Origin: an uncultured Acetatifactor sp.
GTDB lineage: Bacteria > Bacillota > Clostridia > Lachnospirales > Lachnospiraceae
Assembly (NCBI GenBank): GCA_947627115.1
Contig: CANQUQ010000006.1
Location: 1-64,000, forward strand
Direction: 5' to 3'
Length of the DNA stretch: 64,000 nucleotides
Position 1 is the first letter of the stretch. The number at the start of each line of letters is the position of its first letter. A program made the position numbers and the translations under genes. Positions 8,519-18,672 of the stretch are shown piece by piece. Under the pieces are notes generated by a model. It had not been told where the DNA came from. It made no database searches and was given only the letters and a program-made list of their open reading frames with translations.

Positions 8519-9595
8519 ATGTTTGATAAGTTAGAGGATCTGCTGATCCGGTTCGAGGAGATCATGGGCGAGCTGAACGAACCCACGGTCACCGACAATC
8601 AGGAGCGTTTCCGGAAGCTCATGAAGGAGCAGAGCGATCTGACTCCCATTGTGGAAACGTATCGGGAATACAAGAAGAACAAGCGGGAAATCGACGACTC
8701 CCTGGCCATGCTGGAGGAGGAGAACGACGCAGAGATGCGCGAGATGATAAAGGAGACCCTGAATGAGAGCAGGGACCGGGCGGAAAAGCTGGAGCAGGAG
8801 CTGAAAATATTGCTGCTGCCCAAGGACCCCAACGACGAAAAGAATGTGATCGTGGAGATCCGCGCCGGCGCCGGCGGCGACGAGGCGGCACTGTTCGCGG
8901 CGGAGATCTATCGCATGTATGTGCACTATGCAGAGAGCCGGCGCTGGAAGGTGGAGCTGCTGAACGCGGATGAGATCGGTATCGGCGGAATGAAAGAGGT
9001 TCAGTTCATGATCACCGGTCAGGGCGCTTACTCCCGAATGAAGTATGAGAGCGGCGTACACCGTGTACAGCGGGTGCCGGAGACGGAGAGCGGAGGCCGT
9101 ATACACACATCCACCATCAGTGTGGCGGTGATGCCTGAGGTGGACGAGGATATTGATATTGTGATCGACGAAAAGGACATCCGCATTGATGTGATGCGCG
9201 CCTCCGGAAACGGCGGACAGTGCGTGAACACCACGGATTCCGCGGTCCGCCTGACCCATTATCCCACGGGAATCGTAGTGTACAGCCAGACCGAAAAATC
9301 TCAGATCCAGAACAAGGCGAAGGCTTTTGCGCTGCTGAAGGCGAAGCTCTACGATATAGAGCAGCAGCAGCGCCATGACGCGGAGGCCCAGCTGCGCCGC
9401 AGCCAGATCGGAACGGGGGACCGGTCCGAAAAGATCCGTACCTACAACTTTCCGCAGGGCCGTGTCACCGATCACCGCATCGGCCTGACCGTCTACAAGC
9501 TGGACAAGGTCATGGACGGGGATATCCAGGAGCTGATAGACGGCTGTATTGCGGCCGACCAGGCGGCAAAGCTCAGCAGACTGGATGAAGCTTGA
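8519..9595 (+). CDS. prfA: peptide chain release factor 1
   Basis: RF1 ends translation at UAG and UAA. The 358-residue protein carries the GGQ peptidyl-hydrolysis motif at 232-234 and the PxT stop-codon recognition tripeptide as PET at 187-189, which separates it from RF2 (SPF). GGQ is followed by Cys instead of the more common His, a harmless-looking variant. Start at ATG 8519 after GAGGA. It is the partner of PrmC encoded just upstream. Confidence 0.97.
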   Translation: MFDKLEDLLIRFEEIMGELNEPTVTDNQERFRKLMKEQSDLTPIVETYREYKKNKREIDDSLAMLEEENDAEMREMIKETLNESRDRAEKLEQELKILLLPKDPNDEKNVIVEIRAGAGGDEAALFAAEIYRMYVHYAESRRWKVELLNADEIGIGGMKEVQFMITGQGAYSRMKYESGVHRVQRVPETESGGRIHTSTISVAVMPEVDEDIDIVIDEKDIRIDVMRASGNGGQCVNTTDSAVRLTHYPTGIVVYSQTEKSQIQNKAKAFALLKAKLYDIEQQQRHDAEAQLRRSQIGTGDRSEKIRTYNFPQGRVTDHRIGLTVYKLDKVMDGDIQELIDGCIAADQAAKLSRLDEA

Positions 9596-9611
9596 TCAGG
9601 GGGGAGCACTC

Positions 9612-10340
9612 ATGCGAAAAAAGCTCTTTTTTTCCTTCACGGCCATCGTAGTGATCGTTGCGGTGACGCTTGCCGGAATAAAGATCGACAGAGTCCACAA
9701 GGCCCGCCAGTGCGGGATCCTTCTTGCATTTGACGATTACGGTGCCGAGAACTGGGAGAATTGTTTTGACTTGTTCGACAAGTACAATGTGAAGGTCACT
9801 TTCTTTATAAATGCCGAAGAGCCCACGGACTTCTGTTATAAGGCCATCGAGCGCGGTCATGAGATCGCATATCACACAAAGAATCATGTCAGGTTGACGG
9901 AAGTCTCGCAGGAGGAGGTCTATCAGCAGGCGATCGCGCCCATCGAGGTCTTCCGGGAGCACGGGATCGAGCTGACCACATTTGCGTATCCCTACGGCGC
10001 CTACAATGAACAGCTCAACGAGCAGCTGCTGCAGCATTACAATGTGCTGCGGGGCGCATACGCTTATCAGTTGGCGGGCAAGCACGAAATGCGCCACGGT
10101 TTTGTGGAATCCCTCTCCATCGACAATATAAATTATGAGTCGGAGGAGATGTTCCGGAAGCAGATAGACACCGTTCTGGACGATCTGGACAACAGTGTAG
10201 GCGGTGTGGCCGGCCTGTACTCCCATGCGATATCCGAGGGCGCCTGGTGCGTATCCCAGGAAAGGCTGGAATACATTTTCCAAAAAGCGCAGGAAAAGGG
10301 AATCCAGTTCTACACATATCGGGAGCTGCAGGAGAACTGA
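9612..10340 (+). CDS. membrane-anchored polysaccharide deacetylase (NodB/CE4-like)
   Basis: A 242-residue protein with one N-terminal membrane segment (about residues 5-22) followed by a NodB-fold domain. The metal site fits the family: FDDYG near 40 for motif 1 and HTKNH near 95 for motif 2, with FAYPYG as motif 3. Motif 1 is FDDYG and not the usual FDDG. Likely role: deacetylation of an N-acetylated sugar polymer such as peptidoglycan or a surface glycan, outside the cell. The ATG at 9612 is five bases after a purine-rich AGGGGGGAG; an earlier frame start lies inside prfA. It is the last gene in host-like composition before the AT-rich glycan locus. Confidence 0.82.
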   Translation: MRKKLFFSFTAIVVIVAVTLAGIKIDRVHKARQCGILLAFDDYGAENWENCFDLFDKYNVKVTFFINAEEPTDFCYKAIERGHEIAYHTKNHVRLTEVSQEEVYQQAIAPIEVFREHGIELTTFAYPYGAYNEQLNEQLLQHYNVLRGAYAYQLAGKHEMRHGFVESLSIDNINYESEEMFRKQIDTVLDDLDNSVGGVAGLYSHAISEGAWCVSQERLEYIFQKAQEKGIQFYTYRELQEN

Positions 10341-10408
10341 TGCAAGGTGATAAAACGTCTGATATAGAAATGGCGGACAACAAAAACTTTGCTGATAAGA
10401 GGTCGGTT

Positions 10409-11359
10409 ATGACAATATCGGTGTGCATGAGCACCTATAACGGTGAAAAATATATTAAAGAGCAATTATATTCTATTTTGTACCAGACGCGTAAACCAGA
10501 TGAAGTTGTCATTTGCGATGATGCATCCGGCGATCACACTGTGGAAATTATTCGGAAATTCATACAATGTCATCACTTGGAATCGACATGGAAGCTTTAT
10601 GAAAATACTGTTAATAATGGGTATCCCAAAAATTTTTATTATGCCATGGGGTTATGCAAAGGTGAATTGGTCTTTTTGTCAGACCAGGATGATATATGGC
10701 ATAAGAAAAAATTGGAATTCATGAGCAAGGAGATACAACGTCATCTTGAGGCGAAGGTGATCTGCTGTAAATTTGGGCTGATTGACGAAAAAGGGAAAAA
10801 AGTACATTCTGTTATGACTCCTTCCTATGCTGCCGGAACAGAAAATTTACGACGAATATCTATAGAAGACGTGTTTTATAAGTGTGAATGGCCGGGAATG
10901 GTCGTAGCATATCGGAATGAATGGTATCACGATCAGGTGATGGAACAGACAGACTTAATAGCCAAAGAAATACCGCATGACTTATTGATATGTGCACGGG
11001 CCGCAGAAGAGAACGGGTTTTTTCAGATGGATAAAATGCTTGCCTATCATAGGCATCATGGTGATAATGTTAGCGGTGAGGAGCACAAAATTGGGAAAAT
11101 TCTTGACAAAGGGAGAAAGCTAAGGGAAATTAAAAAGTATTTGCTTTACTTGAATATTTTTACGGGAAAAAATATCATAAAGACTAAGAAGGGAATTGCC
11201 GCATTGCATCGGAAAAAGCAAGTCATGGAAGAGCGTTATAACGCATTGCGGTCCGGTAAGATAAGTCAGGTTCTCCTGTGGATCCGGAAAAACCGAAAAG
11301 ATGTGAGACTGGCTACAGCTCTAGGCGATGTGTTGATTGTGAAGAAACAGGACTCATAA
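10409..11359 (+). CDS. glycosyltransferase family 2
   Basis: A 316-residue GT-A fold transferase of family GT2. It opens with ISVCMSTYNGEKYI, has ICDDAS for nucleotide binding and SDQDDIWH as the metal-binding DxD region. The layout resembles rhamnosyl- and other transferases of O-antigen loci. Sugar specificity cannot be read. The start is ambiguous: ATG 10409 has AGAGG six bases upstream and matches the family start; ATG 10340 overlaps the previous stop (TGATG) and follows AGGAG, adding 23 residues. It is the first gene of the AT-rich glycan block. Confidence 0.85.
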   Translation: MTISVCMSTYNGEKYIKEQLYSILYQTRKPDEVVICDDASGDHTVEIIRKFIQCHHLESTWKLYENTVNNGYPKNFYYAMGLCKGELVFLSDQDDIWHKKKLEFMSKEIQRHLEAKVICCKFGLIDEKGKKVHSVMTPSYAAGTENLRRISIEDVFYKCEWPGMVVAYRNEWYHDQVMEQTDLIAKEIPHDLLICARAAEENGFFQMDKMLAYHRHHGDNVSGEEHKIGKILDKGRKLREIKKYLLYLNIFTGKNIIKTKKGIAALHRKKQVMEERYNALRSGKISQVLLWIRKNRKDVRLATALGDVLIVKKQDS

Positions 11360-11373
11360 ACGTGGTGTTTGCA

Positions 11374-12612
11374 ATGAAAATTTTACAGATTAACAGCCAT
11401 TATGATCAGGGCGGAGCTGCGAGAATTGCCGCATGTATTCACAGGCAGCTTCTTGTACAGGGGCAGCAGGCATATGTGGCTTATGGCAGAGGGGGAAAAA
11501 AAGAAGAAAAAAACGTATATTGTTTTTGCAACAAAGCGGATATTTATATATCTGCTTTGTTGAGTCGTGTTATTGGATTGAATGGGTGGTGGAATCGTCT
11601 TGCGACCAGGCGGTTGATCCGCCTGATCCGAAAAATTCAGCCGGATGTAGTGCATTTGCATGCATTACACGGTTATTATCTGAATTTTGCAATGCTGTTT
11701 ACTTATTTGAATGCTGCAGATATTCCATGTGTATGGACATTTCATGACTGCCATGCGTTTGTGGGTAACTGTGGTTATTTTTTTGAATGTGAAAAATGGG
11801 AGAACGGCTGCGGTCACTGCCCTCATATAAAAAATTATCCAATCAGTCAGTTCTTTGATTTTACGGGATACATGTGGAAAAAGAAAAAGGAGCTTTTCAC
11901 AGAGGGAAGTCGGAAAGTGATTGTGACTCCCTCCGAATGGTTGACACAGAATGCCAGAAAATCATTTTTTGGAAAATATCCATGTATAACAATACACAAC
12001 GGTATTGACACAACAAATACTTTTTATCCGAGGGACCGAAGGGAATGTCGCGAAAAATACGGTTTTAGCAGTCATGAAAAGTTAATTCTGGGAATTGCGG
12101 CAGGGTATCGCGACCCCAGAAAAGGAGCACAATATATTATTCAAATGGCAAAGGATCTGGAACATGAAGCAAAGGTTATACTGATTGGGTGGGAAAAGCA
12201 AAATGACAGTATGCTAAGGGAAACGTCCAACATCATTGCGCTGCCGGCGACAGAAAATGCAGATATGCTGGCAGAGTATTACAGTTTAGCTGATATATTT
12301 GTTCTGCCAAGTCTGGCAGAAAATTATGCTACCGTTTCACTGGAGGCTATGGCTTGCGGTACACCTGTGGTGGGATTCGCTACGGGTGGCACCCCGGAAC
12401 AGCTGGCAGGTGGCAAAGGAATTGCAGTTAAGGCGGGCGATCAGAAAGCTTTTACGGAGGCAGTAAGGAAAGCAATATCTGAGGATAATGGATTGCTCCG
12501 GGGAATAGAACTGGCAAAATGTATAAGGCGTGATAATTCTGTGGAACGGATGGTAGAAGCTTATCAGGAAGTCTATCAGATGGTAGTTTCAAAAAACAAA
12601 AACAAATTGTAA
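11374..12612 (+). CDS. glycosyltransferase family 4 (WcaC-like GT-B fold)
   Basis: A 412-residue GT-B transferase. The N-terminal half has GGAARIA, then WTFHDCHAF and a Cys-rich block (CEKWENGCGHCP) typical of the WcaC/AmsD group of exopolysaccharide transferases. The C-terminal half has the sugar-nucleotide site PSLAENYATVSLEAMACGTPVV with the retaining-enzyme E-x7-E pattern. The ATG at 11374 lies 14 bases after the previous stop and has only a weak binding site. Probably adds one residue to the repeat unit at the cytoplasmic face; donor unknown. Confidence 0.85.
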   Translation: MKILQINSHYDQGGAARIAACIHRQLLVQGQQAYVAYGRGGKKEEKNVYCFCNKADIYISALLSRVIGLNGWWNRLATRRLIRLIRKIQPDVVHLHALHGYYLNFAMLFTYLNAADIPCVWTFHDCHAFVGNCGYFFECEKWENGCGHCPHIKNYPISQFFDFTGYMWKKKKELFTEGSRKVIVTPSEWLTQNARKSFFGKYPCITIHNGIDTTNTFYPRDRRECREKYGFSSHEKLILGIAAGYRDPRKGAQYIIQMAKDLEHEAKVILIGWEKQNDSMLRETSNIIALPATENADMLAEYYSLADIFVLPSLAENYATVSLEAMACGTPVVGFATGGTPEQLAGGKGIAVKAGDQKAFTEAVRKAISEDNGLLRGIELAKCIRRDNSVERMVEAYQEVYQMVVSKNKNKL

Positions 12613-12691
12613 AACCAATATAGTTGTGGTAATATGAATACAATGTATGCTTTGAAAGATTTTAATGTTGAATTAGGGGGAGTGGAAAATT

Positions 12692-13441
12692 ATGCAGCCG
12701 GAAGATCAAATAGATATAATTGCAGATGATGTCCGTAAATTGAAAAGAGCAGTACAAGAAGTTCAATTAAACGGTAGAGAATTGATTTGGGCAAATGTTT
12801 TTCACGATACGATTTGTGAATCGAAATGGCTCTTGGATAAAAGTTTATCTTTGGGTAGAGCTGCAATTGGTTATAATTTTGCCTATGTGCTTTATAGGTG
12901 TTTAAATGAAGTTCATCCTGAATATATACTGGAAATTGGCTTAGGCCAATCCACACAGATTGTTATGCAGTATATGAAAAATCAGGTCCGGGGGGGTAAA
13001 GGGAAGCATATTGTTGTGGAACAGGAGAAAAGCTGGACTGAATTTTGGAAGAATACGCATGAATTAGGATGCAACAGCGAAATATGTCATTTGCCGGTCT
13101 ATGAAGAACAATATAAAGAATGCCAAAATGTTCTGCGATATAGGGGATTTGAAAAATTTGCAGATACAAAATGGAATTTGATTTTAGTAGACGGACCTGC
13201 ACATACCAAAAGTGAGATTTATGCAAGAATAGATTTATTGAGTATATTGCCGGAAGGCTTGGCTGAAGAATGGATTATTATGTTTGATGATATAGATCGC
13301 ACCATATGTGCCAACGGTTTAGAGGAAATAAAAAGTTTTTTGACCGAAAAAGGTATAGATTATTGTATGGGGCTATATAAAGGGAAAAAAGATGTAGCGG
13401 TGCTCTGTAGTATGTCTTTGCAGTATATTACTACATTATAG
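12692..13441 (+). CDS. SAM-dependent methyltransferase-like protein of the glycan locus
   Basis: A 249-residue protein with a class I Rossmann methyltransferase look: LEIGLGQST near residue 90 for motif I, an acidic end of strand 2 (VVEQE), and LILVDGPA for motif IV. The first 30 residues look like a short coiled coil. A sugar O-methyltransferase acting on the growing glycan would fit the context, but a chain-length or capping role is equally possible. The 79 bases upstream contain no gene. AGGGGGAG lies about 10 bases before the ATG. Confidence 0.6.
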   Translation: MQPEDQIDIIADDVRKLKRAVQEVQLNGRELIWANVFHDTICESKWLLDKSLSLGRAAIGYNFAYVLYRCLNEVHPEYILEIGLGQSTQIVMQYMKNQVRGGKGKHIVVEQEKSWTEFWKNTHELGCNSEICHLPVYEEQYKECQNVLRYRGFEKFADTKWNLILVDGPAHTKSEIYARIDLLSILPEGLAEEWIIMFDDIDRTICANGLEEIKSFLTEKGIDYCMGLYKGKKDVAVLCSMSLQYITTL

Positions 13442-13503
13442 AAAACTGGGAGACAGTATAAGATAATATCAAATTTGAGCGCATTGAAAGGAGCGTCAAG
13501 TAT

Positions 13504-14712
13504 ATGAAAATTGTTGTAGCAGGAGCTGGATATGTCGGCTTATCAAATGCCATACTGCTGTCACAACATAATCAAGTGGTTGTTGTTGACGTTATTGAAG
13601 AGAAAGTAAATCTGCTCAATCAAAGAAAATCACCGATTAGCGATAATGAAATTGAAGAATATCTAAAAACAAAAGAATTGAATTTAAGAGCTACTTTGGA
13701 TGCAGAAGAAGCATATTCTGATGCAGACTATGTAATTATTTCGACTCCGACGAACTACGATCCAAAGCAGAATTACTTTGATACTTCTTCGGTGGAAGAG
13801 GTGATTCAGCTGGTGATGAAATGTAATCCAAAAGCGATTATGGTAATTAAGTCTACGGTTCCGGTAGGATATACTGTTTCAGTCAGGGAAAAATTCCATT
13901 GTGATAATATTATATTTTCACCGGAATTTTTGAGAGAAGGAAAAGCATTGTATGATAATTTATATCCTTCCAGAATTTTAGTCGCCTACCCTAAGGGAGA
14001 TGATCGACTTTTAGAAAAAGCCAAACAGTTTTCTGAACTTCTAAAAGAAGGAGCAATTAAAAAGGATATTGCCGTCCTGTTAACAGACTTAACGGAGGCT
14101 GAAGCGGTCAAATTGTTCGCCAATACTTATCTTGCTTTGCGAGTATCATTTTTTAACGAATTGGATACTTATGCGGAGATGAGGGGATTAAACAGCCGAC
14201 AGATTATAGAAGCTATTGGCCTAGATCCGCGGATCGGCAATTTCTATAATAATCCTTCTTTTGGCTACGGTGGCTACTGTCTTCCTAAAGACACAAAACA
14301 ACTGTTGGCTAATTATGATAAGGTCCCGAATAATATAATCGGAGCAATTGTAGAATCAAACCGGACAAGAAAAGACTTTGTTGCTGAAAGAATCCTTCAG
14401 AAGGCAGGTTTTTATGATGGAAGCAATCCCAAATGTGTTATTGGCATCTACAGGTTGACAATGAAAGCTAATTCTGATAATTTTCGCCAGAGCAGTATTC
14501 AGGGAGTCATGAAGCGAATCAAAGCCAAGGGCGTACAGGTAGTTATATATGAGCCTATGTATGGTGAGAATGAATTTTTTAACAGTAAAATCATCCGCAA
14601 TATTAATGAGTTCAAAAAAATGTCGGACGTAATAGTGACTAACCGGTATACACCGGAACTTGAAGATGTCAAGGACAAGCTTTATACGCGTGATATATAT
14701 ATGCGGGATTAA
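13504..14712 (+). CDS. ugd: UDP-glucose 6-dehydrogenase
   Basis: A 402-residue NAD-dependent dehydrogenase that oxidises UDP-glucose to UDP-glucuronate. Seen: [10 protein letters not shown] (7-16) for [22 protein letters not shown] (80-98) typical of UDP-glucose enzymes, ESNRTRK, and the catalytic cysteine in [11 protein letters not shown] (Cys259). Length is normal for the short bacterial form. AGGAG lies 10 bases before ATG 13504. It supplies a uronic acid donor, so the exported glycan probably contains glucuronate or a derivative. Composition is AT-rich like its neighbours. Confidence 0.95.
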   Translation: MKIVVAGAGYVGLSNAILLSQHNQVVVVDVIEEKVNLLNQRKSPISDNEIEEYLKTKELNLRATLDAEEAYSDADYVIISTPTNYDPKQNYFDTSSVEEVIQLVMKCNPKAIMVIKSTVPVGYTVSVREKFHCDNIIFSPEFLREGKALYDNLYPSRILVAYPKGDDRLLEKAKQFSELLKEGAIKKDIAVLLTDLTEAEAVKLFANTYLALRVSFFNELDTYAEMRGLNSRQIIEAIGLDPRIGNFYNNPSFGYGGYCLPKDTKQLLANYDKVPNNIIGAIVESNRTRKDFVAERILQKAGFYDGSNPKCVIGIYRLTMKANSDNFRQSSIQGVMKRIKAKGVQVVIYEPMYGENEFFNSKIIRNINEFKKMSDVIVTNRYTPELEDVKDKLYTRDIYMRD

Positions 14713-14732
14713 AGTATCTGAAGGGAATGCTT

Positions 14733-17111
14733 ATGGAACGTGAACGGGAATTAGAGGAAATTATTAAGAACACAGAAAAGTTACATGAGCAGGAACGTCA
14801 AAAGTGGCAACGTGAAAAGGAAGAGTACCAAAATCTATGCATATGGTATGCAAATAGTTTGCGGTACCAGTTAGGTGGGTTGTTGATAAATACATTACGC
14901 CATCCTTTACAATATCCGTTATTGCCATTTAAAATGTATAGTTTGATCAAACAGCATAAACGCCAGCAGGTTATAGCCAAAGATATCGAATCCAGTGTTC
15001 CTGTTGATAGCAATTTTGAAAGCGAAATTAGGGAGTTTGATTTTGTAAGAATAGAGTCAGTTGTTGACAGAGTCAGGGAGAAGGGCATTACGATAATTAT
15101 ACCCGTATATAATGCTTATGAGGAAGTGCGCAGATGTTTGGACTCTATTCTTAAGGAAATGAAGCCGTGGCATCGTGTTTTGATCATAAATGACTGCAGT
15201 ACAGATGACAGAATAGAACATTTGTTGGCTGAGTGTTCCGCGAATAACAATATTCAGATCATTCATAATCCGACGAATATGGGTTATGTGAAATCTGTAA
15301 ATGTAGCTATTCAGACATGCCGGACGGATGTTGTGCTATTGAACAGTGACACGGAAGTAACATCCGGATGGCTGGAAAAGTTGACCATTGCGGCATATTC
15401 GGACGAAAAAGTAATGACGGTAACTCCACTGTCTAATGCGGCAGGCATGTTCAGCGTCCCCAAGGAGAATGTAAATAATCTATTGCCGGGAGAAAAGTGT
15501 CTGCAAGACATTGCCCGTATAGTCGAAAAACAATCTTTTCATAATTTCGTACAAGTTCCTACGGGGAATGGTTTTTGCATGTATATAAAGCGGACTGCAT
15601 TTGAGCAAATAGGCCTTTTTGATGATATTGCCTTTGGTAAAGGTTATTGTGAAGAAAATGATTTCTGCATGCGTCTCAAATTAAAAGGCTATGAAAATAT
15701 CGTATGTGATGACACATATATTTTTCATCATCACACAGCGTCTTTTCAACAAGAGAAGAAGCAGCTATTAAAAAAGAATAAAGAGATATTATTATCGAGA
15801 TATCCGCAGTATGATTTTTTAGTGGCTAATATGGTGAGGTCGGAAGAACTTGCAAAAATTCGCGAACGAATAAAAAGTGGTTTTGGTCAATATGAACAAG
15901 GCGGTGTCAGTAAACGCAATGTATTGTATGTGATACAATGTGCAAATGGCGGAAGTGTAAAAGCAAACGAAGACCTGATGGGATATGTAGATGCACATGA
16001 TTGGAATGTTTTTATGCTCAATAGTGACTGCAGGACCTTGCACCTATATCAATTTACAGATGGAGCACTACATTTATTGCATCAGTGGACACCGGCAAGG
16101 CAATGGGATATAAATAATTTATATGATGCTGAATGGCGTAATATCTACTTTAATGTTTTGTATTATTGCCATATTGATATTGTACATGTTCGCCATTTAT
16201 ATAAACATACTTTTGATATTGTTGATGCTGCATATTGGATGAATATTTCTGTTATTTTTTCGTTTCATGATTTTTATTATATTTGTCCAACAACCAATTT
16301 GATAAATGAAAAAGGAGAATATTGTAATGCCTGTTGCAGTTCTCATAAAGGGAAATGCAGAATATCTGAACCGTCCATAAGGATTACCCATTATCTTCCG
16401 GAATGGGTCGAGAGTGATTGGCGAAAACGGGTATGTAATATATTTGAGAAGGCAGATGTATTTGTGACGACCTCTGAGTACAGCAAAAACTTGTATGAAA
16501 GAATTTTCCCGGATCTGCAGGGGAAAATCAAAGTATATGAGCATGGCAGAGATTTTTCTTACACAAGAAAATTTTATGGCAGTGTTCCGAATGAACATGA
16601 AAAAATTCGTATTTTACTTGCCGGAAATATTGATTATAATAAAGGCGCTCAGTATATTTCTCAATTGTTGGATGTTGATGATAAGGAAATATTAGAGTTC
16701 CACTGTATTGGAAATATTACCGAAGAATTGAAGCCGAGAGTAAAATATTACGGAAAATATATGCGAGATGATTTTAAGGACTATGTCATAAAAATCCGCC
16801 CGTCTCTGGTTGGAGTCTTTTCTGTTTGGCCTGAAACGTATTGTCATATTATTACGGAGGCATTCAGTTGTGGTATACCTTGCGTTGTAAGCGATATAGG
16901 CACTCTTAGGGAACGCGGGTTAAAGGGAGGGTGTATTTTGGCTGATCTAAACTCTCCCCAAAGTACTTATCAACAAATTTGCGCAGTTAGATCTGACTCA
17001 GATGTATATAATAAGTTGGTTCAAGGAGCTTTACAACAATCAATACGATCTGTGGCAGATATGGGAGTTGACTATTTAAATCTGTATGATTCGTTGGTGA
17101 CGAGAGGGTAA
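14733..17111 (+). CDS. two-domain glycosyltransferase (coiled coil, GT2, GT4)
   Basis: A 792-residue protein with three parts: a charged N-terminal coiled coil (about 1-35), a GT2 domain (about 115-340, with IIIPVYNAYEEV, LNSDTEV and GNGFCMYIKR), and a C-terminal GT-B domain (about 395-790, with WPETYCHIITEAFSCGIPCV). Such tandem enzymes can add two sugars or alternate in polymer synthesis. ATG 14733 is six bases after AAGGGA; an ATG at 14727 is directly adjacent to that site and less likely. It ends one base before wzm. Same architecture as the protein at 19162. Confidence 0.85.
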   Translation: MERERELEEIIKNTEKLHEQERQKWQREKEEYQNLCIWYANSLRYQLGGLLINTLRHPLQYPLLPFKMYSLIKQHKRQQVIAKDIESSVPVDSNFESEIREFDFVRIESVVDRVREKGITIIIPVYNAYEEVRRCLDSILKEMKPWHRVLIINDCSTDDRIEHLLAECSANNNIQIIHNPTNMGYVKSVNVAIQTCRTDVVLLNSDTEVTSGWLEKLTIAAYSDEKVMTVTPLSNAAGMFSVPKENVNNLLPGEKCLQDIARIVEKQSFHNFVQVPTGNGFCMYIKRTAFEQIGLFDDIAFGKGYCEENDFCMRLKLKGYENIVCDDTYIFHHHTASFQQEKKQLLKKNKEILLSRYPQYDFLVANMVRSEELAKIRERIKSGFGQYEQGGVSKRNVLYVIQCANGGSVKANEDLMGYVDAHDWNVFMLNSDCRTLHLYQFTDGALHLLHQWTPARQWDINNLYDAEWRNIYFNVLYYCHIDIVHVRHLYKHTFDIVDAAYWMNISVIFSFHDFYYICPTTNLINEKGEYCNACCSSHKGKCRISEPSIRITHYLPEWVESDWRKRVCNIFEKADVFVTTSEYSKNLYERIFPDLQGKIKVYEHGRDFSYTRKFYGSVPNEHEKIRILLAGNIDYNKGAQYISQLLDVDDKEILEFHCIGNITEELKPRVKYYGKYMRDDFKDYVIKIRPSLVGVFSVWPETYCHIITEAFSCGIPCVVSDIGTLRERGLKGGCILADLNSPQSTYQQICAVRSDSDVYNKLVQGALQQSIRSVADMGVDYLNLYDSLVTRG

Positions 17112-17112
17112 A

Positions 17113-17913
17113 ATGATAAAAGCAATCAGATTTGTGATAAAGGAACATAAGAACAGTTACAGACAGATTGTGAAAATGGCGTTAATTAACACGGAAAAAC
17201 AGACTGTGCGCAGCAGCTTGGGTATTTTGTGGACATATCTGCATGATATTGTGTATATTTTGGTTTTCGTAATGTTCCGATTATTGATATCGGGTTATGG
17301 AAATATTGATGGTATCAACAGTATTGCATACCTGCTGACAGGATTGATACCATGGTTTTTCATCAGTGATATGTTAAACCAGGGAAGTCGTTCGATCCGT
17401 GCCAATAAAGGGATTGTTCAGAGCATCCGATTTCCGGTGGTAATACTCCCTACGATAGAGGTCTTGAGTATTATATTTCGCAGATTTTTTACTTTTTTTA
17501 TCTTGATCATTGTAATTACTGCGTTTGGTTATTTAGAATGTTTCGACATTTTATTGTTTTTATATTATTTTTTTGCAATGGTCTGCTTAATGATCAGCAT
17601 GAACCTTTTACTGTCGGCTTTTGTCGCTGTGTCAGAAGATTTTTATCAGTTGTATCAGGCCTTTGTTCGTGTCATGATATATTCTTTGCCAATTATGTGG
17701 AGTTTTGACAGAGTGGATAGTGTCGCTGTACATGTTCTGCTGCGAATAAATCCTATGGTCTATATAATTAAAGGATTTCGCAATGTTTTTATACAAGGTA
17801 TGACACAGGATTTCTGGTATACAGTTTATTTTTGGATAGCGATTTTGATTATATTCTGCCTCGGTTGTTATTCACAACAAAAATTGAACAAGTATTATTC
17901 TGATCTAGTATAA
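17113..17913 (+). CDS. wzm: polysaccharide ABC exporter permease (Wzm-type)
   Basis: A 266-residue ABC-2 permease with about six membrane segments, the first after an amphipathic N-terminal helix. Matches the Wzm/TagG type: RSSLGILWTYLHD before the first segment and a RINPMVYIIKGFR-like loop before the last. It would form the membrane channel for a lipid-linked glycan, paired with Wzt downstream by 12 bases. GAGAGGG five or six bases before ATG 17113. Transport of teichoic-acid-like polymers cannot be excluded. Confidence 0.9.
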   Translation: MIKAIRFVIKEHKNSYRQIVKMALINTEKQTVRSSLGILWTYLHDIVYILVFVMFRLLISGYGNIDGINSIAYLLTGLIPWFFISDMLNQGSRSIRANKGIVQSIRFPVVILPTIEVLSIIFRRFFTFFILIIVITAFGYLECFDILLFLYYFFAMVCLMISMNLLLSAFVAVSEDFYQLYQAFVRVMIYSLPIMWSFDRVDSVAVHVLLRINPMVYIIKGFRNVFIQGMTQDFWYTVYFWIAILIIFCLGCYSQQKLNKYYSDLV

Positions 17914-17925
17914 CAGGAAGAGAAC

Positions 17926-18672
17926 ATGGCTAATAAAATTATTGTTGAAAATTTAAATAAGACGTATTATTTATTTGAGCAGGATTGGAAAATCCTGCAA
18001 TGGATCTTTACTGGGAAAGGATATAGCAAGGTCCGCGAAGTGTTGAAGGACATTTCTTTTAATGTTCAGGATGGGGAAGTTGTCGGATTGATTGGGAAGA
18101 ATGGGGCAGGTAAGTCTACATTGATGAAGATTATCGCTGGAATTGCGTTTCCGACATCCGGCAGTATAACTGTTAAAGGCAAAGTCGGCGCATTGATTAA
18201 TTTGTCGGCAGGTTTTAATCCTGATTACTCTGGGCGAAAAAATATTTATTATAAAGGTACTATAATGGGAATGTCAAAAACGGAGATCGATAATATTATC
18301 GATGATATACAAGAGTTTGTTGATTTAGGGGAATATTTTGAACGACCGGTCCGAATGTATTCTTCAGGAATGTCGGCAAGATTAGGTTTTGCATTGGCTG
18401 TCTACTGTAACCCGGAAATTGTGATTGTTGATGAAGTGTTGGCAGTAGGCGATAAAGCATTTCAACAAAAGTCAAGAGCGAAAGTGGTGGAATTATTTCA
18501 AGCAGGTAAGGCAATTGTTTTTTCTTCTCATTCGGATAGGTTGATTGAAGAATTTTGTACCAGAGTCATCTATCTTCGAGAGGGCCGTATTGCATATGAC
18601 GGGGATGTTAAAGAAGGATTGAGGATGTACAATGAAGACATATCTAAGGGAAAAGCTGCTGTGCCATGTTAA
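17926..18672 (+). CDS. wzt: polysaccharide ABC exporter ATPase (Wzt-type, short form)
   Basis: A 248-residue ATPase of the Wzt/TagH type. Walker A is GKNGAGKST (57-65), the signature is YSSGMSARLGFALA, Walker B IVIVDEVLAVGD, and the H-loop SSHS. The insert of about 20 residues before the core (near 20-40) is typical of glycan exporters. It stops shortly after the nucleotide-binding domain, so it lacks the C-terminal carbohydrate-binding domain present in Wzt proteins that recognise a chain terminus. The next gene overlaps its 3' end by 41 bases, which suggests tight coupling of expression. Confidence 0.9.
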   Translation: MANKIIVENLNKTYYLFEQDWKILQWIFTGKGYSKVREVLKDISFNVQDGEVVGLIGKNGAGKSTLMKIIAGIAFPTSGSITVKGKVGALINLSAGFNPDYSGRKNIYYKGTIMGMSKTEIDNIIDDIQEFVDLGEYFERPVRMYSSGMSARLGFALAVYCNPEIVIVDEVLAVGDKAFQQKSRAKVVELFQAGKAIVFSSHSDRLIEEFCTRVIYLREGRIAYDGDVKEGLRMYNEDISKGKAAVPC